64,000 nt of DNA from Antedon mediterranea (lineage: Eukaryota > Echinodermata > Crinoidea > Comatulida > Antedonidae): contig NC_092672.1 in NCBI RefSeq assembly GCF_964355755.1, positions 35,088,501 to 35,152,500 on the forward strand, in the 5' to 3' direction. Each line of letters begins with the position of its first letter. Positions within the stretch are counted from its first letter, which is position 1. The notes under the pieces were generated by a model. It ran no database searches. It was not told the DNA's origin and worked only from the letters and a program-made list of their open reading frames with translations. The translations under genes and the position numbers were made by a program. This document shows, in pieces, positions 11,301 to 39,200 of the stretch.

Positions 11301-14108
11301 TTACGTATTTCAATTACAGCACCCTGGAGATTGCCATTGCTAAGCACTATCGAATTGGCTCTCCATACTGCACAATCAAACATATAAAAGTAAATAAAAC
11401 AGAAATAACAAAATTGAAAAATTGCGTAGTATCAAAATAATCATTAAAATACTTCGGACCCAAACAATCGTGGCCATAAATAACAAAAACAAAACTTTAA
11501 CAACTAAATAATCAATCTCCTAAATAATAAGTAAATAAACTGAACCGAATCTCTTCCAATCAGCAAAATTATCTGTAAATGATCTAGAATCAAAGAAGAA
11601 TATGTTCTGGTCAAAAGGGGCACAGAAGCATTAAATGCTTTAAGTCTCAAGATCCAGGTAGATTTAAAAACTGGTCCTGATCCGCTTGGGCCTGATCGCC
11701 TGTGGTACAGATCAACAAATCAACAGTAATGATAATGGTGATTATATGGAGTAGGCAAAACGTGGGAATGGCAATGTAGAGGAGAATGATCATAATCATA
11801 AACGTAGAGGAAAATGGAGATAATGATGTGAAGGAAAAAAAACATCATTGATGATATTGTTGATGCGTCATCGATGATATTAATGATGCATCATTATCAT
11901 CTGCAATCCGTCTGTTTAGATGATGATGTTTTAACGCATGCTATTGTCAAATCAACCTTTCATCAGGTGACATTTTGAACTCAGTATCTTCAGCTGATAT
12001 GGACAACTTAACAACGGGTAAGCATGTATTTACCTCATGCCCACTAGCAACTTCCAATTTCTTCATGCTTTGACACACTGTCAGTAGCTGTGTTTGAAAG
12101 AATTGAGCAGCCTCAAGCTGTGCTTTCTTTAACTCTTCAGTTTCTTTGATGATTGCAGCATAATCCTTCTTTACTTCATGTAATCTTGCAAGTAAATCAG
12201 GAGGGTTTATCTGAAAAAAATATTTACTTTAATTACACAACCGAAATTGTAGTGTGCTAGTGATTACCTGTATGTTACTTTGAATATCCAGTGTATTTGA
12301 ATATCCAGGGTCTTTGAATATCCAAGGTCTTATTTTTTCATATCCATGGTAGTTTGATATCCAGGATATTTGGTATCCAGGGTACATTATTTGGATATCA
12401 GGGTACATTATTTGGATATCCAGGGTAGTTGGATATCCTCCAGGCTAGTTGGATATCCTCCAGGCTAGTTGGATATCCAGTATATTTTGATGTCCAGGGT
12501 ATATTATTTGGATATCCAGGGTATATCATTTGAATATCCAGGGTCTTTAAATATCCAGGGTCTTACTTTTAATATCCAGGGTAGTTGGATATCCAGGGTA
12601 CATTATTTGGATATCCAGGGGTTTTTTAACATCCAGGGGCTTAAAACAGCTAGAGAGAAAAAAACAATGCTTTTTTTAAATTGTTAAAAACAAATAATGT
12701 GGATTGACTAAAAAGCAAAATCAATAAAAAAGAGTACATAACATTTTTTTTAAATCTGAAACACAAAAGAAATTGTATGTAACAGCTTATAATAAGCAAA
12801 ACTGAATTTAGAAAATGGAATCACAAATATAAAATATGTAAAATTAGTTTAATTGAGAATCTATTTGTCATTTATGTGGTGAATTGACTTTTAAAACTAT
12901 GAATTAAATAAACAGCAATGAACCGCAGCTAGCAATATGTTTATCATCAGTCATTGCAGCAGTAGAATAATATTCAGACCTTTTCAGCAAAATTGTCATC
13001 AGCGAACTCTGACTCAAGTTTTCGTGACATATAATCTAGATCAGATTCTGCTTTCTGAAACTGAAAAAAAATGTAATAAATTATACGGAGGCCTTTAATA
13101 AATAAATTTTACACTACCTACACAACACAAAGTAACAAACAAAAACACAACAATCATCTTTCCAAAAAAACATTTTCATTGTAACTTGATTTAATTTGTC
13201 ATGCAAAACTGGTCAAAAAGTGTGCTGTCAGCCTTAATTTTAGATAGGCCTAGTATATGATAGGGCCTGACTGATGTAGTTAGGCCTAGTACTAGGCTAG
13301 TAGTATGTCACCTCATTCGACTCGAGAGAGGCATAACTTCGTAAGGGAGCTATATTTAATTTTGGCTAGGATAGTAGTAGGGCCTAGGGATTAGGCCAAG
13401 TTGAGCCGCCGACAAGTTGAGCCGCCGCCAGAAAAACGTTATTTTCTATGGAACGCCAAATGCTAACTTTCGCCGGTGCTCTTTCAATTTATGTTAGGGA
13501 TAACCATATTATAATTAAAGATTCAATTCAATAAAATATGATATTAAAAGATTAGTAAATAAAAAATAATATTTATTTAACCTCATTCGAAAAATGTTAA
13601 TACTCTATTAATTAGTACGTTGTAGGCCTACACGCGAGAAAAATTATGAGTGCACTGAATTTTTTCCTCGAAAGATTAAAAACAATTAAATTATTAAATA
13701 TTACTACTTTCCTTTGCTGTGTTAATTGTGATAGGCCTATGTAATTATATATAATTTATTTTCATGACACAATAAACCAAGACCAAATGAACTTATGTAC
13801 TAGGACACCATCCTAATCACTACGCGAAATGTCGTAAAAGACGCATGCACTGGGCGTTTCATAGAAATCACCGGCGGCTCAACTTGTCGGCGGCCCAACC
13901 GGTCATATCCCGGGCCTAGCTAGCCTACTACTTGAGAGAGATATTGTGAGAATATCAATATATTACGTACCAGAGCCTCTACTTTATTTACGGCACTTTC
14001 CATCGCATGCTCTAAAGGTTGAATGCCACTATTTTCAACTGCGCATTTGTTTAAACTGACAACGACATTTCTGTCGTCGCCACTACCTAATTCTTCGCTC
14101 GCCGCCAT
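8308..14108 (-). CDS. SKA2: SKA2-like spindle and kinetochore associated protein with C-terminal winged-helix-like extension
   Basis: Eight minus-strand exons with consistent phase: 14108-13971, 13060-12980, 12210-12034, 11108-11010, 10063-10003, 9376-9246, 8735-8622 and 8370-8308 (stop), giving 287 residues. The start sits in AAAAATGGCG. Residues ~33-60 (AVNKVEAL then FQKAESDLDYMSRKLESEF) match the conserved SKA2 N-terminal helix. Residues 74-132 are a charged coiled coil (LARLHEVKKDYAAIIKETEE). The SKA complex (SKA1/2/3) binds microtubules at the outer kinetochore and stabilises attachments. Vertebrate SKA2 is only about 120 residues. Here residues ~195-287 add PLSQEEFDSVSTLIRGRAKL, a second helix, and AKLKVLRSLKLLNIAKDGSV, a pattern resembling the C-terminal winged-helix microtubule-binding domain of SKA1. 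No in-frame stop separates the two parts. Orthology to SKA2 is firm for the front half; the tail assignment is inference. It is head-to-head with STK36. Confidence 0.87.
8793..8900. mobile_element. MITE-1, 3'-truncated copy
   Basis: The left end AAGCTCTGTCTACACTATC is intact. The copy stops after CATCACATAAAGTTTGAAG, so the right terminus is lost. It lies in SKA2 intron 6. Confidence 0.8.
9463..9605. mobile_element. MITE-1 copy
   Basis: It runs from ACGCTTTGTCTACACTATC to GATAGTGTAGACAGAGCC, flanked by TTA on both sides. It is in SKA2 intron 5, close to the acceptor of exon 6. Confidence 0.85.
10196..10446. mobile_element. ~250-bp inverted-repeat element
   Basis: The left arm AATACCCTTTTCACATCTGC plus TAACAACTTGTAAC is matched inverted by GTTACAAGTTGTAACAA and GCAGATGTGAAAAGGGTATT. 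The centre holds two inverted CTCCCGAGATTTCACA blocks. It lies in SKA2 intron 4. Confidence 0.85.
10701..10871. mobile_element. 171-bp GC-rich MITE
   Basis: The left arm GGGTCTTTCACACCTGTTCT followed by AGTTCCGGACCGG is mirrored by CCGGACCGGAACTGTGCCGG and AACAGGTGTGAAAGACCC. TTA lies close to each end, and the flanks repeat CCATGGTTTA on both sides. SKA2 intron 4. Confidence 0.85.
12265..12645. repeat. Tandem repeat built on GGATATCCAGGGT
   Basis: Some 20 loosely spaced copies of TTGGATATCCAGGGTA with indels. The core GGATATCC is itself a palindrome. It occupies SKA2 intron 2, just upstream (in gene sense) of exon 3. Confidence 0.85.
13400..13899. mobile_element. ~500-bp element with 28-bp GC-rich terminal inverted repeats
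   Basis: The left end GTTGAGCCGCCGACAAGTTG + AGCCGCCG is matched inverted at the right (CGGCGGCTCAACTTGTCGGC + GGCCCAAC), with one mismatch. A second matched pair lies inside (GTTATTTTCTATGGAACGCC versus GGGCGTTTCATAGAAATCAC). No ORF. It lies in SKA2 intron 1. Confidence 0.85.
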
Positions 14109-14952
14109 TTTTTCGAAGTTTTCTCTCTTGAATCAATGGAGCGTAACCAATGGTCAGCGTTAGAATGAGGGCGCTGTTGATGACAACAACAAAATAACAA
14201 CATTTTTTCTGATCAATACTTGAATTTGGCGGTTTGTGTTTTGTGTTAATTTATAATAACATTTACATTAGAATGTTTTAGTAAAAATGAAAAAGTAGAC
14301 TAGTAGTAGTGGTGCTAAGCTAGGCCGGGTCGATCCGCTAGGCCTATGTAGTCTACAATATGTAACATTAATAGCTAGCCTATAAATAGGACCTAGCCAG
14401 GCTAGTACTAGTAGGCCTACTAGGCTAGTATATAGTAATTAGTATACTCTAGTCTCTACTATCCTAGCTAGCCTGGAGAGCTAGCCTAGCCTTCCTAGCA
14501 TTATATACTAATAGGGCCTAGATGTATAGGTAGGCGATGTACTTGTGTAGTAGTAGTTATCAGGCCTAAGTAGTAGCTAGCTAAGTCTATATACCTTTAC
14601 TATATAGAGACCCTACTACAGACAGTAGTAGAGTCTGCCTCTTTCTAGCCTATCTACTGGACTAGATAGAGAGGCCTAGCTGGGGCTGAGTTGTTGTGTG
14701 TTGCGTATTAAAGTTGACTGGGGCCGGTTTAGTGACGGTATTTCATTTTTTTTTAAAGTAATACTACAAGTCAACTTTTTGAAATTCGTCTAATTTGACA
14801 TCATTTGGATAGGCTACATTCATACGATGTTACTTATGCAAGTTTAATGTTTAATTTATTAAATATTAATTCATTTAATCAACGTCCAAAGGATGTTTTT
14901 TTTACAGAAATTCTAAAAAGAGGTTTACTATTAATATTATTGAAGCAGAAAA
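14109..14952. promoter_or_regulatory. Divergent promoter region between SKA2 and STK36
   Basis: The two start codons lie head to head 844 bp apart. The interval contains dense CTAGGCCTA/TAGTAG words (14290-14700) and no recognisable gene. Shared regulation is inferred from arrangement only; no TATA box or factor site was identified with confidence. Confidence 0.55.
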
Positions 14953-32247
<17,295 letters not shown>

Positions 32248-33271
32248 AGGAAGACAAACTGACACTTCTGTCTAAAGATGCTAAATGGACGAATGATAGT
32301 GCACAATGACATTACACAGGGCCGTAGCCAGGATCGGGGGTTAGGATACAAAGTACTTGAGCCACAGGCTTTTAACTATGTGGATTGTCAGAAATGTGTA
32401 TTGGACATGTCATGGGTGGGGGTTCGCTGTGAAATGGGGGTTCGCCCTAACCTTAAAAACCCCACCTGGCTATAGGCCTGTTTCATGATCCTCTCCTCTT
32501 GGTTTGACCATGTCAATGAACTATAATGAGCAGGGCTGATTGTGTGACCATGACCTACTTATCTGGAAAAGAGTATTTTAAGTTCAGAACTTTAATTTAC
32601 AATGTTTAGACCTTGCCACTACCCTAGCTGCCACCGACCTCTACAATAGCTGCCACAGACCTCTACAATAGCTGCCACTGACCTCTACCCTAGCTCCCCT
32701 TCCCTAAATCAAAATCATGGATTCACCATATAGTTCTCTGCCATGATTTAAAATTTATATTGTGTGGTTCAATATGATAATTATATAACCATTTTAGAAT
32801 TATTTAAATAAATTAATGAATGAAAACACCTTGATAAAATTTACATTCCATTTTCCTCCAAAATAAATATTTATTTTGTTTGTGTTTTAACTGTAAATTT
32901 TACTGTATTGTATATTTGAATGGTTGAGCTTGTACATATTAAATGCTTTAAATATAGTAAATTGTGAATTTTTATGTTTGTTGAATTAATGATTTTCCTT
33001 TATTCATTGGTGTATTTCACATATTCAGCCAAAAAACATTTTTTTTTCAATTAAGCAACATATGGATGAATAAGTACGAATTAAAAATATATGATTTGAT
33101 GATTTTGAAAACAAAACATGTTTTTAAAATGAAATATAAATATCGCGTTGTCAGTTAACGCGTTTTGTACATCGTGAAACGCAAAATCATCGAAACGCCC
33201 AAATGGTTTTTATCACTTTTGAAAAATCAGTCGTCCGTCGTGCGCGAACTTCAAAGTTCTCCACTACAAAA
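32248..33271. other. Intergenic region STK36-ANAPC7
   Basis: It should hold the STK36 3' UTR and the ANAPC7 promoter (both genes on the plus strand). A short triplicated phrase (TAGCTGCCACAGACCTCTAC, 32620-32690) is present. No gene was recognised. Confidence 0.6.
32807..32867 (+). terminator. Candidate STK36 polyadenylation signals
   Basis: AATAAA occurs at 32807-32812 and again at 32862-32867, followed by T-rich sequence, about 560-620 bp after the stop codon. Confidence 0.4.
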
Positions 33272-36200
33272 ATGAGTATTATAGAGCAAATACGTTGTTT
33301 ACACCAAACAGAATTATTTAGTAGCTTGTCAATTTTGGTATTTAAACTTCATATTCTAAAATAAATATCGAAAGTATGTTATTATAATGAGTATTTTAGG
33401 CCTAGTTCTTAGGCCTCTAGCTAGGTAGGCCTACTAGGCCTACTTTACTACTAGGCCTACTACTACTAGGGCTAGAACAACAGACAGATAATGTTGTAGG
33501 CCTACCTATGCTGGTCACACAGTGCAGTGTAATGGCATCATTCTCCGCTCTGGTTTCAGCATAGGCAAGTATGTAGGCCTAGACCTAGTAAGCCTAGTAA
33601 TATACTTACTGGTCAGCCTCGAGAGCACCTACAGTTGCTAGTATCAGTTCGTTTTGACAGTAATTAAACAATTGTAAAATAATAAATTATTAATTATCAC
33701 TGATTTTGTAATGTCATTGTCATTAATAATTATTGATGCATTGCAGGGAAATTTAGTAATTACAGCATCCGAGCAAAATACTGAATTATTGACGCCATCT
33801 GAGAAGTACCAAGTGTTGGTCTATTATGCAGGTTCCTTGTATGAAGAGGAAGAGTATAAGCGAGCAGAGGTATATGTTGTTATTAAACAACATGGCGCTA
33901 CTGTACTATTGAACCTAACTTGAAATAGCTAGGCATAAGACTTTTTATTTTATTCAATTTGCAGATACAAAATTCAATACAACATACACAAATGACAATG
34001 ATGCACGGCACTGAGGATTGCCATGAGTGCTAAGCACTATCAAATCGGCTATCCATGCACGCACGACTTCATGGTCACTTACCATTATCGAGTTGCCACC
34101 CAGTGGGTGAATGTTTTTAAATTGGGTTAAAGCCCGGCCCGAAAGATTGTTGAGGTGTGAAAGTACAGTAGGGCCTGCAAAGACTGTTCAATTTTAAATA
34201 TTAATATTGCTTTTTTGCTATTTTCTTTATAGGCCTATTATCGGAGAGCTTTTCATCTAAAGAAATCCCTTAACCGATGCAAGGGTAAAAGTTCTCAGCC
34301 GTTGAGCTCAAGTGAGGCTGGCTTACCAACGGATCTTGATATTAAATACAGACTCTATCAGTGCAATTATAAGTTGAAGAACTTTTCAGAAGCAAAGGCA
34401 GTGGTCTGTAGTATTTAAAGCATCTAATATTTTAACATTTAAGTGACAATTATAACTAAAAGTAATAGTTAATAGTCCATACTTTTGCACATTCTAAACT
34501 TTCTTAAACTTTTTAAGTGTCGAGATAAAAAATGAGTTTCTCATTGTAAATTTTAGTTGAAAGCCAGGATGAGATCCCCTTAATTTAATCCATCAAAATT
34601 AAGTTGGTAACATTGCTCTGTACGCTTTGCACTAAACTGAAAACCTGTTTTTTTTTATAAACTGCTATACTTCATTTAAGCTTGAGAGTATCCCGGCAAA
34701 ACAGCGGAGTGCAAAGGTCAATCTAGCACTTGCTAAGCTTTATCAAAGAACCGGAACTGAACGTTCAGCAGCTACAGCTTTTAAAGAAGTTCTCAGGTAA
34801 AAGTTCATGTCATAGAAGATTTTAATACATATTAGTCAGCTGGAATGCTTATGATGACTTTAACGTTCTCATTGCTTAAAGCTCTGTCCACACTATCAAA
34901 CTTTATGAGACAACAAAATGTGATGTGTCCATATATGGACATGATGATGTCATGCCACTACGTTCTCATTGCTTAAAACTCTGTCCACACTATCAGTCTT
35001 TATGGGACAAACAAATGTGATGTGCCCATATATGGACATGATGATGTCATACCACTACGTGCTCATTGCTTAAAGCTCTGTCCACACTATCAATCCTTAT
35101 GGGACAACAAAATGTGATGTGTCCATATATGGACATGATGATGTCATACCACTACAGTACGTTCTCATTGCTTAAAGCTCTGTCCACACTATCAATCCTT
35201 ATGGGACAAACAAATGTGATGAGCCCATAGACATTATGATGATGTCATACCACTACAATATTTGGGCACATTAATTACACTTTTTGGTCAAATAAAGTTT
35301 GGGTCACCGAGCTTAATACAGTATGTCATTGTATCTTTGTTTAGGCAATGTCCTCTGGCGCTTGAGGCAGCGCAAGGTTTACTAGCACTTGGAGTAAAAG
35401 GTGCCGAGGTCGAGTCGTTAACCATTAATAGCTTTAACATCACTCAAAGTGTTGATTGGTAAGGTTTATATAGTCTTTTATAATTTTAACCTATTGTAAT
35501 ACCATGGTGACATTATATATCCATAGAAAAAGAGAGAAAAAAAAATCTTAATATAAGAGAGAACAAAAAAATATATATATTAAGTCAATGCAATAGAGTT
35601 TATGCACATGTTTACCTAAAATTAAGACCAATTAAAGACTACCAAAGTTGGAGACCCCTCAATATAACCCTGTCCCATCATTGAATGATTTTACAGACCA
35701 AAGTAGCTAAACAAATCACTTAAAATTTCAATATGATAAGTAAAGTGGAAAACAACAATAGCCTTAGCTATAAAGTTATATTTTGTTCCAATATGTAGAA
35801 ACACTACGATATGTTTTTAAAAGACTTCATGCATGAATACTTGGAAAAAAGGCTACTCCAATTGAACACCCTTTAAAGGTGTTTCTGTCGCCTGTTAATC
35901 ACACATCTCTGCTTTTCCCCTCATTGTATTTTTTTAATGATTTTAAGGTTAAACTTTTGGGTCAGAGGTCATGCATTTGGAGCAGCTAAGGAGTATTCAA
36001 AAGCTATAGCAACATTCAAAAATCTAGAAACTACTGTATGTTGATGTGTATATTTTCCTTTTCTGCTGTAAAGCTCTGTCTACACTATCAAACTAGTTTG
36101 AAAAAAAAGTTTGATGTGCCCAAATATGGTTGTGAAATTCCCAAATATGGTAGTGATATGACATCATCATGTCCATCACATCACATTTTGTTGTCGCATA

Positions 36201-39200
36201 AAGTTTGATAGTGTAGACAAGAGCTTTAGTTTCAATGTTTTTTTTTAAATGTCATGCTGTCAAAAATGTAACACTGGAACAATACTTAATAGATTAGCTA
36301 CTAAATTTCATTGGTTCTCGCCGTCCTAGTTCTGGATATAAAACTTAATGCATCTGTCAGTATTAGAAAAGGTAAAAGATGGACCAATAGGTAGGAACCC
36401 AGCTGCAGGATGCGGTCAGTTCGTCCTAATTTGCCGTTTTTGACCTGTCTAGGTGAGTAGCATATATGTTAGTTTGATGATAAATTATAAGAAATTTGCT
36501 TTTTTTGAATGAATGTTTTAGAGTGTTTTAAAGGAAAACATCAACGTGTTAAGCAGCCTTGCTGAATATCACTTCCTGTCAGGTGACATGAAGAATGCTA
36601 TTATTATTTATTCCAGAGTAAGTTATATTTCAGTCACATATATTCACTCGTTGTATAAAGCTCTTTCTACACTATCAAAGTGACAAAAAAAGTGGGATGA
36701 CGTGCCCATATATGGTAGAGTTATGATTAAATATGGTAGTGATATGACAACACAGTGTTCATTATGGGTACATCACATACAGTTTGATGGTGTAGACAGC
36801 TTAACATGTTTATCAATAATAACACTATAGAAGTTGTCTGGTGGAACAGTGCTATACAACATACTCTGGATTAACTTGGAGTATTATTATTCTGAAAGTA
36901 TGCATGGTACTATTACCCTCTTGCAACCAGTTGTAGAAATGGCAAAACTTAAATGCAATCTTTGCAATGTTTGATTGTATATCATATATGTAAATATAAT
37001 AATACATTATTCCAGATCTTATGAAATTAGTATGCAATGAATTACCAAAAAACACCTCATTTGTTGAGGCTGTGACCTGTGACCTTATGTTATAACCAAT
37101 GGCAATTGACTATTTAAAAAGGTTATTATATTCTGTTCATTGTGTGTATAGGTACACTCATTGGAACCACTGTTCTTAAAGGGTATGGACATATATGCCA
37201 GTATACTAGCTGCTAAAAAGGAAGTAAAACAGTTACAAAAGTAAGGAATACCAGTCATGACTGTATTACATCATGCACTGGTGGAGATTGTTGGTTGGGG
37301 TTCGTGAATGGACACCCTCCTTACATTTTTTAGATGGGGGAAAACCCAAACAATTTCATTAATGCACCAACTTTACTCAGTCAGTGTCAGAAACCATGTT
37401 TTGTGTGTTGTTTTTTTTCTTTTCTTCTCGATTGCCCAATGAACAACCCCATCACCCCTCCCACCCCAACCTTATTTTACTCCTTATGTTGTTATTTGAA
37501 ATTAAAAAATAATTTAGATTGTAATTTCAATTGTTTTCTTTTATTGGGCTAGTCTATCCACAGATCTTATATCAGTAACAGAGAAGAGTCCAGAATCGTG
37601 GATTGCTATGGGTTATTACTGCGCAGCATCTGGTAACAAAGCAACGAGGGCGGTATACTTCGCTCAGAGAGTGAGTACACATCATTCAGTATAGTTTTAC
37701 CAGGGCACTATTAAAAATATAGTGCCTTGGAAATGTAGCATATCTAGGACAAATATTGGTGTTGGAATTAGTTGAGGTTGTTATATTATAAAATATTGTC
37801 CTTAATGAGATATTTTGGGGGCACTATTATAAAATAATGCCCTCAAAGTAAATCATGTTGGGCAAAATAGACATTTTTTGAATCAATAATGCCTCCCAAG
37901 TTGTACTTTTCCTTTCTAAATAGCTTTAACTTGGTGGTTAACAGGCTTTTCCATCCTAAGGTCCATGGTTCAATCCTGACCTAGTGCCAAAGTTGTAACG
38001 CACGACTCTTTCAACTCCACTCCCTAAGCCTGAAATGAGACTTAGTTTATAGGCATGATAAATTATAAAATAGTTTATGCTCAGGGTTGGATCCGTATAA
38101 AAAAAAAGATCTACCCGATAATTTTACTTTGGGATATGATACGATACAAGTAAATCTTTGTCCAAAGCAATTTTTCCTTTATTAGATGTCACACATTAAA
38201 GGTGGTTACTATACGTTTGTTATAAACTAAACTGACAATTTGATATAATAGTATAGTATACAAATAATGAATGTTTATGAGTGCAATGGTACAAATAATG
38301 GCACGAGGTGAATGATGAAAGGTTATATCAACGAGGCAAAGCCGAGTTGATATAACCTTTCATCATTCACCAAGTGCCATTATTTGTACCATTACACGAA
38401 TACAAAACATTCATTATTTGTTTTATATAACATCTAGACGTTTTTTTTTCGTACACAAAAATGTTTCAAAAAGTACTATTTAACGATCGTTGAATAGTGC
38501 GTACTATTGCACGCCATGTGACCCACATTCGTCCAATCAAATGACAGGAATTTATATAGGTGTTATATAATATGTAATATTTCAGTAACATACTATAGTA
38601 TAAATATATAATATAACTAGCTTAAATTTATACACAGTATGCATATTCTTAGATAACATGCAAGATATTCACAAAAAGAAAAAAATCTAATAACAAACAT
38701 AATATGGTTGTGCCAAAATAAGTATCCCTAACAACTTTTATCTTGCATAAAGTAAGAAACCTAAGAATGAGCAATATCTGTAAGCATCACTGTAGTAATA
38801 GTTATAGTCCTGAACTATATGGCTGAGTCCATACTTTGATTTGGTCCCTGTTACTTCAAAAGATAATTAAATAAAATTAGAAATTAAGTATTATTATCAT
38901 TATAATTTTTATCGATTTCTATACCCTAATCAGAGCCTTCATGTGCTAAAGTTTCTACATCTTTAGCATTACCATGATATGGCGCAGACCATACTTGGAT
39001 TTGGTCCCTGTTACTTCAAAAGATAATTAAATAAAATTAGAAATTAAGTATTATTATCATTATAATTTTTATCGATTTCTATACCCTAATCAGAGCACTA
39101 AGTCTAAGTTTCTACATCTTTAGCATTACCATGGTATGGTGTATGAGATTAGCTTTAGAAACATTACAAAATATGTTATTCTAGTGATGCTGAATTTTAA

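Noticed and set aside
33711-33746. ATG at 33711 as the ANAPC7 start
   Set aside because: It lies just before a TTGCAG acceptor. Exon 1 at 33272-33337 aligns fully with the known APC7 N-terminus and splices in phase to 33747.
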